Counted from the first letter of the stretch, positions 1 to 6,137 are shown. The stretch is 7,077 nucleotides of DNA from SZUA-186 sp041552135 (GCA_041552135.1 JBFELL010000150.1:1-7077), one strand, 5' to 3'. Notes: generated from the sequence alone by a model not told the origin. Made by a program: numbers and translations.

Positions 1-96
1 CGGGGATCCGCGTTTCTGGGCCGAGGCGGCAGACTCAGCCACCACGAGTCATACGTCACCACCGAATTCTTACGTAACTGTTGAGGAGTAAACCCG
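1..96 (+). other. cbbL upstream leader
   Basis: This non-coding stretch precedes cbbL. It carries a strong Shine-Dalgarno GAGGAG at 83-88, eight bases before the ATG. A weak 5-bp inverted repeat (GACTC 32-36 / GAGTC 46-50) is present, and TACGT (52-56) is mirrored by ACGTA (72-76). I see no convincing -35/-10 pair and no clear CbbR (LysR-type) site. The main operon promoter is therefore probably at or beyond the left edge of the window. That is inference. Confidence 0.5.
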
Positions 97-1518
97 ATGG
101 CAGAGAAAACCTACCAGGCAGGGGTGAAAGAATACCGGCAAACCTACTGGATGCCGGAATACACCCCGCTGGACACCGACCTTCTGGCATGTTTCAAGAT
201 CACGCCGCAGCCAGGTGTGGATCGTGAAGAAGCTGCCGCTGCGGTCGCTGCGGAATCGTCCACCGGCACCTGGACCACGGTGTGGACCGACCTGCTGACC
301 GATATGGACTACTACAAGGGCCGTGCCTATCGTATCGAGGACGTACCGGGTGACGACACCTGCTTCTATGCCTTCATCGCCTACCCGATCGACCTGTTCG
401 AAGAGGGTTCGGTGGTCAACGTGTTCACCTCGCTGGTTGGTAACGTGTTCGGCTTCAAGGCCGTGCGTGCCCTGCGTCTCGAGGACGTGCGCTTTCCGAT
501 CGCCTATGTGAAGACCTGCGGCGGTCCGCCCCTGGGTATCCAGGTCGAGCGCGACGTGATGAACAAGTACGGTCGTCCCCTGCTGGGCTGTACCATCAAG
601 CCGAAGCTCGGTCTGTCCGCCAAGAACTATGGCCGTGCCGTGTACGAATGTCTGCGCGGTGGTCTGGACTTCACCAAGGACGACGAGAACGTCAACAGCC
701 AGCCGTTCATGCGCTGGCGTCAGCGCTTCGACTTCGTCATGGAAGCCATTCACAAATCAGAGGCTGAAACCGGTGAGCGCAAGGGCCACTACCTGAACGT
801 GACCGCGCCGACTCCGGACGAGATGTTCAAGCGCGCCGAACACGCGAAAGAAATCGGCGCTCCGATCATCATGCACGACTACATCACCGGCGGCTTCTGT
901 GCCAACACGGGCCTGGCCAACTGGTGTCGCGACAACGGCATGCTGCTGCACATCCACCGTGCCATGCACGCCGTTATCGACCGTAACCCGCACCACGGCA
1001 TCCACTTCCGCGTGCTGACCAAGATCCTGCGCCTGTCCGGCGGTGACCACCTGCATACCGGTACCGTTGTGGGCAAGCTGGAAGGCGACCGCGCCTCCAC
1101 CCTGGGCTGGATCGACATGCTGCGCGAATCCTTCATACCGGAAGACCGCGAGCGCGGTATCTTCTTCGATCAGGACTGGGGTTCCATGCCCGGCGCCTTC
1201 GCCGTGGCTTCCGGTGGTATCCATGTGTGGCATATGCCCGCGCTGGTCAGCATCTTCGGCGACGACTCCGTGCTGCAGTTCGGTGGTGGTACGCTGGGTC
1301 ACCCATGGGGCAACGCGGCCGGCGCCTGCGCCAACCGTGTCGCGCTGGAGGCCTGCGTGCAGGCGCGCAACGAAGGCCGTGAAATCGAGAAGGAAAGCAA
1401 GGAAATCCTTACCGCTGCGGCCCAGAGCTCACCCGAACTGAAGATCGCCATGGAGACGTGGAAAGAGATCAAGTTCGAGTTCGACACCGTTGACAAGCTG
1501 GATGTCCAGAACAAGTAA
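97..1518 (+). CDS. cbbL: Form IA Rubisco large subunit (carboxysomal)
   Basis: This is the large subunit of ribulose-1,5-bisphosphate carboxylase/oxygenase. It fixes CO2 onto RuBP to give two 3-phosphoglycerates in the Calvin cycle and here is packed inside carboxysomes. The 473-residue length is the same as the H. neapolitanus protein as I recall it. Active-site residues sit at a constant offset of 7 from spinach numbering. They are K168 and K170 in TIKPK, the carbamylated K194 with Mg ligands D196 and E197 in GLDFTKDDE, H285, H287 and R288 in HIHR, and loop-6 K327 in GTVVGKLEGDR. The N-terminal part (YWMPEYTPLDTDLLACFKIT, WTDLLTDMDYYKGRAYRIE) is typical of form IA. The start at 97 is fixed by GAGGAG at 83-88. 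It is the first gene of the operon and 74 bases separate it from cbbS. Nothing in the reading frame is broken. Confidence 0.98.
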   Translation: MAEKTYQAGVKEYRQTYWMPEYTPLDTDLLACFKITPQPGVDREEAAAAVAAESSTGTWTTVWTDLLTDMDYYKGRAYRIEDVPGDDTCFYAFIAYPIDLFEEGSVVNVFTSLVGNVFGFKAVRALRLEDVRFPIAYVKTCGGPPLGIQVERDVMNKYGRPLLGCTIKPKLGLSAKNYGRAVYECLRGGLDFTKDDENVNSQPFMRWRQRFDFVMEAIHKSEAETGERKGHYLNVTAPTPDEMFKRAEHAKEIGAPIIMHDYITGGFCANTGLANWCRDNGMLLHIHRAMHAVIDRNPHHGIHFRVLTKILRLSGGDHLHTGTVVGKLEGDRASTLGWIDMLRESFIPEDRERGIFFDQDWGSMPGAFAVASGGIHVWHMPALVSIFGDDSVLQFGGGTLGHPWGNAAGACANRVALEACVQARNEGREIEKESKEILTAAAQSSPELKIAMETWKEIKFEFDTVDKLDVQNK

Positions 1519-1532
1519 TCTGCTCCACGAAC

Positions 1533-1558
1533 GCACGCGCGGCACCTGTCGCGCGTGC
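1533..1558 (+). promoter_or_regulatory. cbbL-cbbS intergenic hairpin
   Basis: This is a perfect 9-bp inverted repeat: GCACGCGCG (1533-1541) and CGCGCGTGC (1550-1558) around an 8-base loop. It starts 15 bases after the cbbL stop. No T-run follows, so it is not a typical intrinsic terminator. It more likely protects the 3' end of processed cbbL mRNA or tunes the cbbL to cbbS ratio. The structure is seen in the sequence; the role is inferred. Confidence 0.6.
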
Positions 1559-1592
1559 CCGGATTGAAGCCTAATACTGAAAGGAAATTGAT

Positions 1593-1919
1593 ATGGCCGT
1601 TGAAGCTTATAAAACCGGCAGGAAATTTGAAACTTTCTCCTACTTGCCCTCGCTGGACGCCGATCAGGTACGCCGCCAGATTGCCTATGCCATCAGCCAG
1701 GGCTGGAACCCGTCGGTTGAACATGCCGAGAAGGGGACCACCCAGCGCGTGAATTACTGGTACATGTGGAAGCTGCCGCTGTTTGGCGAGCAGTCGGTTG
1801 ACACGGTGCTTGCGGAAATCGAGGCCTGCCACCGCGAGTTCCCTGACCACATGGTGCGCTTTGTTGCCTATGACAACTACGCGCAGAGCCAGGGTACGGC
1901 TTTCGTGGTGTATCGCTAG
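1593..1919 (+). CDS. cbbS: Form IA Rubisco small subunit (carboxysomal)
   Basis: This is the small subunit of the L8S8 Rubisco, capping the large-subunit octamer. It has 108 residues, close to the roughly 110 of the H. neapolitanus protein. Recognisable blocks are FETFSYLP (residues ~12-19), an ISQGWNPSVEH segment, YWYMWKLPLFGEQ (about 55-67), VLAEIEAC, and a C-terminal FVAYDNYAQSQGTAFVVYR. The short N-terminus fits the carboxysome-associated form IA group. The start at 1593 follows AAGGA at 1581-1585. It is co-transcribed with cbbL, giving both Rubisco subunits from one message. A strong hairpin follows the stop and may set the large step in expression between Rubisco and the shell genes. 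Confidence 0.97.
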   Translation: MAVEAYKTGRKFETFSYLPSLDADQVRRQIAYAISQGWNPSVEHAEKGTTQRVNYWYMWKLPLFGEQSVDTVLAEIEACHREFPDHMVRFVAYDNYAQSQGTAFVVYR

Positions 1920-1931
1920 GCAAGGTGAATC

Positions 1932-1957
1932 GACGCCGGACGCGTGCGTCCGGCGTC
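1932..1957 (+). promoter_or_regulatory. Strong hairpin after cbbS
   Basis: This is a perfect 11-bp GC-rich stem: GACGCCGGACG (1932-1942) and CGTCCGGCGTC (1947-1957) with a 4-base CGTG loop, 12 bases after the cbbS stop. It lacks a following T-tract, so complete termination is unlikely. It probably acts as partial attenuation or as a barrier to 3' exonucleases, leaving more stable cbbLS message than downstream csoS2 message. Rubisco is needed in large excess over scaffold and shell vertex proteins, which suits this position. The role is inferred. Confidence 0.65.
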
Positions 1958-1973
1958 AAGCAGTAATCGGATA

Positions 1974-2047
1974 GCAAACTCCATATTAATGTTTGCCGAG
2001 GTTGCGGTGACGGCGCCCAGAGTGCGGCGGCCGGGACAACGGCAAAC
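1974..2047 (+). promoter_or_regulatory. Alternative-pairing leader of csoS2 (candidate)
   Basis: Three related elements lie between cbbS and csoS2: GCAAAC at 1974-1979, GTTTGCCG at 1991-1998 and CGGCAAAC at 2040-2047. The middle element can pair with the first (6 bp, 11-base loop) or with the third (8 bp, 41-base loop), but not both at once. The second pairing ends 12 bases before the csoS2 Shine-Dalgarno. The layout resembles a switchable leader, but no ligand, leader peptide or known riboswitch class is recognisable. Chance is possible with stems this short. Confidence 0.3.
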
Positions 2048-2069
2048 CCGATGAGTCACGAGGTAAGTG

Positions 2070-4619
2070 ATGACACAGGCCACCGATAGCTCGGCCAGCG
2101 CTACCCTCTCCGGTCGCGAGCTGGCCCTGAAGCGCCGCAAGGCGATGGCGCTGCACGGTAAGACCGGCACGGCCAGGGCCGCGTACGTGAGCAAGCCGTC
2201 TGCCCGGCGCACCAAACCGGCGCCCGCCGCGATGAATGCCCCGGTCGCGGCGTCTTCTGCTGCAGCATCTCCAGCTGCAGCTTCAAACAATGTGCAGCCG
2301 GTTCAGGCCGAAAGCGCCACCGCGTCCGACGCTCGCAGCATCAGCCGTGCGCGGCGCCAGGCCATGAGCACTTCCGGCAAGGCAGCGCTGGGTTCCACCG
2401 CCTCGCGCCCGAGTGGACGCGTTCGCCCGCAGAAGGCGGCCGCGGTGAGTACGGCGTCGTCGGCAACCACTGCAAGCACAGAAACGGCAAAGGGTTGCGG
2501 CTGCGGTTGCAACGGCACCAGGAACGACTGCGGTGCGACGGCTGTCGAGCGCAGTGCCGGTGACAGCGACTCGAGCGTTATGCCGGCTGCCACGACGTCT
2601 GGCTCGGCCAGCGTCATCCCGGCCCGACAGGCGAGTGTGCCCACCGGCCGTGCCCTGGCACGTGCGCGCCGTGCGGCCCTGTCCCAGGACGGAAAATCAG
2701 GTCTCAAGCGCGTTGCCCAGGCAACCAGGATTGCGACTTCCATGCCTGCCCAGAACTGGGAGGCGGCCATCAGCAAGGGAGCGACCGGGCGCCAGGTCGC
2801 CATGCAGCGTCGCATGGTGCAATCGCTGACAGGCGACACCAAACCTGCTGCCGAGAAGCGTCCCAGCGGACGCATGCGCGCCCGCATGGAAACTCCGGCT
2901 CCGGCCAAGGTCGAGGAGGGCCATACCCTTGCCGGCCAGGGCGTAACCGGCACCATGGTGGAACGCAGCCAGAAAGTCACCGGCAACGAACCCGGTTCCT
3001 GCCGTGGCATCACCGGCACCGAATACATCGGTGCGGAGCAGTACGATAGCCTGTGTTCCACGCGACCGGAGCCGACGCCGGGCAAGATCGGCGTCAGCCA
3101 GACCAGCCGCGAGCACACCGTGACCGGTACCTCGGTCGACCGTTCCGAAAAGGTCACCGGCAATGAACCCGGTTCGAAGCGGCCAATTACGGGTACGGAC
3201 TACGTCAGGTCCTCCAACGGCGCCACCGCGCCGGACAAGGTCGATCTGAGCCACACCACCCAGGGCAAGACCGTAACCGGCACGGCCGTTGGTCACAGCA
3301 GCAAGATGACCGGCGACGAGCGCGGTTCCTGCCGTGGCGTGACCGGCACCGAGTACCTGTCGACGGAACAGTTCCAGGCCTGCGATACCAGTGCGCCGCA
3401 AAGCCCGCGCAAGGTGAGCGTGATGTCGACGCGCGACGAACAGCCCGTGTCCGGCACGGCGGTCGGACGTTCCTCCAGGGTCACCGGCGACGAGCCCGGT
3501 TCCTGCCGTGCCATTACCGGTTCGCAGTACTACAACACCGACAGCGAACTGTGTGCGGCCTCGGGGCCGAACAAGGTCGCGAACATGCAGACTGTGGGTG
3601 GGCATACCGTGACGGGTTCGGAGGTCGGCCGCAGCCCAAAAACGACAGGTGACGAGGCAGGTGGGTGCAAGCCCGTCACCGGTACCGATTACGTCGGCGC
3701 AGATCAGCAGGCCGCTGTCTGTGACGCCAGCACCCCGGTCGCACCCGTTGCCAAGGTCGCGGTCGATACCACCTGGCGCGGCCAACCCGTCACCGGCAGC
3801 TACGTGGGTCGCTCCACGCGCGTCACCGGAGACGAGCATGGCGGTTGTTCGCCCATCAGTGGTACGCCGTACATCGGCCGCAACCAGTACAGCAATTTCT
3901 GCGAAGCGCCCGCCAGTGAAGCGCAGGAAGCACGCCTCAAGACCAGCGCGCTGATCCCGGCCACCGCCGTTACCGGCGATCGCCCGGGCGCCGGCGGTTC
4001 GGTGATGACGGGTGATGAGCGCGGCGCCTGCGAGGTCGTCAGCGGAACGCCTTATGTCGGCGCCGACAACATGGAAACCCAGTGTGCCACCAGCAACCGT
4101 TTCGTGTCGCGTACGTCCAACTGGGTGGAGCCGTCGCGTCCCCCGGCGCCACTGGATTTCAGTATTGTGAGTCCGGCGCGCGCTGCGCAACAAAAGGTCT
4201 ATGACGGTGTTACCGGCACCGAGTACAGCAGTGAGCGCATCACCGGCCCGGTGAACAAGGCCTGCGGCCTGATCACCGGCACCCCGGAGTTCCGCCATCG
4301 CGATGCCGGACTGCTGCAGGGTACGCAGGAAGAAGTCACTGCCGCCGCCAGCCGCCTGACCGGCGAGGGCAGCCAGGCCGGCCGCGAGATCACGGGTGAT
4401 GCCTGGAATGCCATGAGCCGGGTCACCGGCACCGAGGGTGCTTCCAGCCTGGCACGCAATCCGTCCGAGCGCGGCAATCCGCGTGGTGCGGGTACCAGTG
4501 CGTCGCGTTTTCGCGAGGAAGTAACGCCGGCCGAGGTGCCGCCCAGCCGTATCACCGGCTCAGCCGGCAATACCGGTGCTGGTGCACTCGTGACCCTGTC
4601 CGGCGGAGCGCGCGGATAA
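2070..4619 (+). CDS. csoS2: Carboxysome assembly scaffold CsoS2 (full-length, CsoS2B)
   Basis: This is an intrinsically disordered, repetitive scaffold that recruits Rubisco and links it to the shell. It has 849 residues from ATG 2070, chosen because GAGG at 2060-2063 sits 6 bases upstream; a GTG at 2067 is in frame but too close. The N-terminal part (1-~290) is Ala/Arg/Ser-rich with four basic N-repeats (near residues 15-31, 87-104, 193-209 and 240-256), known in the family as Rubisco-binding helices. Six regular M-repeats begin at residues 292, 351, 402, 460, 514 and 574. Each has three [V/I/M/T][T/S]G triplets spaced 11 residues apart. A divergent seventh begins at 634. The C-terminal region (~673-849) has further triplets (714/724/735, 763/774/785, 828) and ends in SGGARG, the shell-anchoring end. 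A Cys cluster lies at 143-154. A -1 frameshift site lies in the fifth M-repeat. Confidence 0.97.
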   Translation: MTQATDSSASATLSGRELALKRRKAMALHGKTGTARAAYVSKPSARRTKPAPAAMNAPVAASSAAASPAAASNNVQPVQAESATASDARSISRARRQAMSTSGKAALGSTASRPSGRVRPQKAAAVSTASSATTASTETAKGCGCGCNGTRNDCGATAVERSAGDSDSSVMPAATTSGSASVIPARQASVPTGRALARARRAALSQDGKSGLKRVAQATRIATSMPAQNWEAAISKGATGRQVAMQRRMVQSLTGDTKPAAEKRPSGRMRARMETPAPAKVEEGHTLAGQGVTGTMVERSQKVTGNEPGSCRGITGTEYIGAEQYDSLCSTRPEPTPGKIGVSQTSREHTVTGTSVDRSEKVTGNEPGSKRPITGTDYVRSSNGATAPDKVDLSHTTQGKTVTGTAVGHSSKMTGDERGSCRGVTGTEYLSTEQFQACDTSAPQSPRKVSVMSTRDEQPVSGTAVGRSSRVTGDEPGSCRAITGSQYYNTDSELCAASGPNKVANMQTVGGHTVTGSEVGRSPKTTGDEAGGCKPVTGTDYVGADQQAAVCDASTPVAPVAKVAVDTTWRGQPVTGSYVGRSTRVTGDEHGGCSPISGTPYIGRNQYSNFCEAPASEAQEARLKTSALIPATAVTGDRPGAGGSVMTGDERGACEVVSGTPYVGADNMETQCATSNRFVSRTSNWVEPSRPPAPLDFSIVSPARAAQQKVYDGVTGTEYSSERITGPVNKACGLITGTPEFRHRDAGLLQGTQEEVTAAASRLTGEGSQAGREITGDAWNAMSRVTGTEGASSLARNPSERGNPRGAGTSASRFREEVTPAEVPPSRITGSAGNTGAGALVTLSGGARG
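2112..2162 (+). repeat. CsoS2 N-repeat 1
   Basis: Residues 15-31 read GRELALKRRKAMALHGK, fitting the family pattern of Gly-Arg, a basic amphipathic helix with an Arg-Arg pair, and a closing Gly-Lys. Family knowledge assigns these motifs to binding at the Rubisco large/small subunit interface. It is the closest of the four to the expected pattern together with N3. Confidence 0.85.
2328..2381 (+). repeat. CsoS2 N-repeat 2
   Basis: Residues 87-104 read DARSISRARRQAMSTSGK. The central RARRQAM and closing Gly-Lys are kept, but Ala-Arg replaces the Gly-Arg helix cap seen in N1, N3 and N4. A RPSGRVRP element (residues 113-120) follows. Weaker Rubisco affinity for this repeat is possible but is inference. 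Confidence 0.8.
2646..2696 (+). repeat. CsoS2 N-repeat 3
   Basis: Residues 193-209 read GRALARARRAALSQDGK, a canonical N-repeat with Gly-Arg start, RARR core and Gly-Lys end. It lies after the Cys cluster and a Ser/Ala-rich linker. Its spacing from N2 is about 106 residues and from N4 about 47, so the four binding sites are unevenly strung. Confidence 0.85.
2787..2837 (+). repeat. CsoS2 N-repeat 4 (divergent end)
   Basis: Residues 240-256 read GRQVAMQRRMVQSLTGD. The Gly-Arg start and Arg-Arg pair are kept, but the closing Gly-Lys is Gly-Asp and the helix is less Ala-rich. A RPSGRMRA element follows at residues 264-271, as after N2. It is the last Rubisco-binding motif before the middle region. 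Confidence 0.75.
2943..4085 (+). repeat. CsoS2 middle region: six M-repeats plus one divergent
   Basis: The units have period about 50-60 residues. Each regular unit reads roughly VTGT-x8-VTGDEPGSC-x2-ITGTxY, with triplets at positions 0, 11 and 22, then a downstream Cys. Unit starts are residues 292, 351, 402, 460, 514, 574 and 634. Cys pairs are C311/C329 (M1), C421/C438 (M3), C479/C495 (M4), C533/C551 (M5), C593/C611 (M6) and C654/C672 (M7). M2 has none. M7 has 12 rather than 11 residues between its first two triplets. In the family this region contacts shell proteins and sets carboxysome size. Confidence 0.9.
3635..3680 (+). promoter_or_regulatory. Programmed -1 ribosomal frameshift signal in csoS2
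   Basis: In the csoS2 frame the heptamer reads C CCA AAA (3635-3641), an X XXY YYZ slippery sequence. A 6-base spacer (3642-3647) leads to a stem. GGTGACG (3648-3654) pairs with CGTCACC (3674-3680), then after a bulged A3655, GGC (3656-3658) pairs with GCC (3671-3673), leaving a 12-base loop. The -1 frame reaches TGA at 3650-3652. Spacer length and layout fit bacterial -1 frameshifting. CsoS2 of H. neapolitanus is known to use such a mechanism. The efficiency here is unknown. Confidence 0.8.
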
Positions 4620-4640
4620 GGGGCCCGGGGGATACGCCAG

Positions 4641-6113
4641 GTGAACACGCGTAAACGACTTGCTGCCATGCGCACCGCCGAACTCCGCCAGGCGGCGGAG
4701 CTCGACAATCCCGCATGCGTGATCGGTCCGGGCGAGAGCTGCGAGCACGCCCTGGTCGACGAGGAGTTGAACCGTCGCCTGTATGCGTACGAGGAGACGG
4801 TGCGCGGCCGCTTCACGCCCATTGTCGATACGCTGAAAACCATCTCCGCCTTCCAGCACGAACTGGACTTCGAGTCCCGCGCCCAGCGCATTGCACAGGA
4901 CCGCCTGGGTTTCGAACTGCCAAAGGGACTGCTGGAAGACGCCTGGGTGTCAGGCCTCGATCTGCGTGCCCTGCATTCCTACTGCATTTTCCGCAGCTTC
5001 AAGGAGTGCATCGCCAATACCGACACCGACCAGGCGCCGTGGCGTGAGCGCATGATGATCGACGCGGCGTTCATCCGCGCCTGCGGTTATCACACAGTGG
5101 ACGTCAGTCCCTGTGCCGACGGCCGCCTGCAGGGCCTGCTGCCCTTCGTGTTCCGCGTGTCACCGGACGCGCCGGTCAACGTCAAGGCCTACGCCGGCGT
5201 GATGTTCGACGTCGAGGATGACGTGGCCGACTGGACCCGGCGCGAGCTGCTGCGTATCGCCGACAACGACCAGGGTAATTACCTGAAGATCGCGGTGTAT
5301 CACTACAGCAGCTCCCATCCCGGGGACCAGGGTTGTGCCGCGCACGGCAGCAACGATGAAAAGGCCACCCAGGCTGCTGCCGACCGGCTGGCTGAAATGC
5401 GCGCCGCAATCGAGAACACATTCGGCATCGGCGCCGCGCCCGACACCCTGCTGGTGGGCATGGACACCGATACCGACGCGCTGCGCGTGCATCTGCCGGA
5501 CAACGAGAGCGGCAATTGCCCCAGGCGTTTTGTCGAAACCGCGAAGCTGTTCAACGACACGCTGGGCATGAGCAAGGCGGCGGCGAGTGAGGAGATCAGC
5601 CTGGCGGTGGCCGAGGCCGAGGCCGGCTGCGGCACCCGGCCGGGCATGCGCCAGTTCATCCTGCGCCTGCTGGAAGCGAACTTCTCGCAGATCCAGTACG
5701 TGATCCAGCATCACGCCGGGCGCTACGCCGTGATCGGCCACAACGAACGCTTCATCTGCGCCGGCGAGGCGATGAGCGAGCTGCAGTTGCGCAACAAGTT
5801 TTATTTCGCTCACCTCGACACGGTCGAGGAGGGCGCGGCGGACATGGATGTCGGCATCAAGATCTTTACCGGACTGAATATCAGTCGCGGGCTGGCGGTG
5901 CCGGTGCTGGTGCACTTTCACTACTCCTCGCGCGTGCCGGGCGCGCGCGAACGTGCGGTGCTGCGCTGCAAGCGCGTGCGCAAGGCGATCGAATCACGTT
6001 ATGCCAGCCTGCAGGAGCAGGGACTGCTGCACTGCCAGATGGCGGTGAGCGACCACGAGGGCAGCGAACGCTGCACCTTTGTGGAAGAGGATGCTCCGGC
6101 GGCGGGGCATTAG
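4641..6113 (+). CDS. csoS3: Carboxysomal carbonic anhydrase CsoSCA
   Basis: This is the carboxysome-lumen carbonic anhydrase (also called csoSCA), a divergent beta-class enzyme. It converts bicarbonate to CO2 next to Rubisco. By comparison with the H. neapolitanus enzyme, the zinc ligands are C158 (in SPCADGRL), H221 (in VYHYS) and C232 (in GCAAHGSND); the catalytic pair is D160 and R162. Rough domains are an N-terminal helical part to ~130, the catalytic domain ~136-373, and a C-terminal degenerate copy to 490 (HLDTVEE, DVGIKIFTGLNISRGL). The start is GTG 4641; the TAA of csoS2 lies in the same frame 21 bases upstream and no other start codon intervenes. The Shine-Dalgarno is weak. It has 490 residues versus 514 in H. 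neapolitanus, and the disordered N-terminal tail is about 15 residues shorter. Confidence 0.96.
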   Translation: MNTRKRLAAMRTAELRQAAELDNPACVIGPGESCEHALVDEELNRRLYAYEETVRGRFTPIVDTLKTISAFQHELDFESRAQRIAQDRLGFELPKGLLEDAWVSGLDLRALHSYCIFRSFKECIANTDTDQAPWRERMMIDAAFIRACGYHTVDVSPCADGRLQGLLPFVFRVSPDAPVNVKAYAGVMFDVEDDVADWTRRELLRIADNDQGNYLKIAVYHYSSSHPGDQGCAAHGSNDEKATQAAADRLAEMRAAIENTFGIGAAPDTLLVGMDTDTDALRVHLPDNESGNCPRRFVETAKLFNDTLGMSKAAASEEISLAVAEAEAGCGTRPGMRQFILRLLEANFSQIQYVIQHHAGRYAVIGHNERFICAGEAMSELQLRNKFYFAHLDTVEEGAADMDVGIKIFTGLNISRGLAVPVLVHFHYSSRVPGARERAVLRCKRVRKAIESRYASLQEQGLLHCQMAVSDHEGSERCTFVEEDAPAAGH

Positions 6114-6137
6114 CAGGGTGATTCGCCGAGGCCGTAT

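Larger units (their letters stand above)
2070..3652 (+). other. csoS2: Predicted short isoform CsoS2A from -1 frameshifting
   Basis: If ribosomes slip back one base on the heptamer at 3635-3641, translation continues AAC GAC AGG and stops at TGA 3650-3652. The product keeps residues 1-524 plus Asn-Asp-Arg, 527 in all. It would hold all four Rubisco-binding N-repeats and M1-M4. It would lose most of M5, all of M6-M7 and the shell-anchoring C-terminus. Two CsoS2 forms made this way are known from H. neapolitanus. Their presence here is predicted from sequence only. Confidence 0.75.

Noticed and set aside
1..70. Cloning-vector polylinker suggested by GGATCC (4-9) and GAATTC (64-69)
   Set aside because: The two sites are isolated 6-mers 54 bases apart with no other adjoining polylinker sites, so chance is the simpler reading.
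70..753. Minus-strand open frame of 227 codons opposite cbbL
   Set aside because: cbbL on the other strand is certain, and this is a codon-bias shadow with no recognisable domain.
2067..2069. GTG start for csoS2
   Set aside because: It lies only three bases from GAGG (2060-2063), while ATG 2070 has normal 6-base spacing.
2943..4085. CRISPR-like or satellite repeat array
   Set aside because: The periodicity is in protein-coding M-repeats with diverged third bases and variable spacing, not identical direct repeats with unique spacers.
2697..4298. Long minus-strand open frame (533 codons) opposite csoS2
   Set aside because: It is the antisense shadow of the GC-rich repeats of csoS2; its Gly/Ala/Arg/Thr-rich translation mirrors the repeated VTG codons and matches no family I recognise.
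5160..5921. Minus-strand open frame of 253 codons opposite csoS3
   Set aside because: It is antisense to a confirmed enzyme with full active site; the composition is shadow-like.
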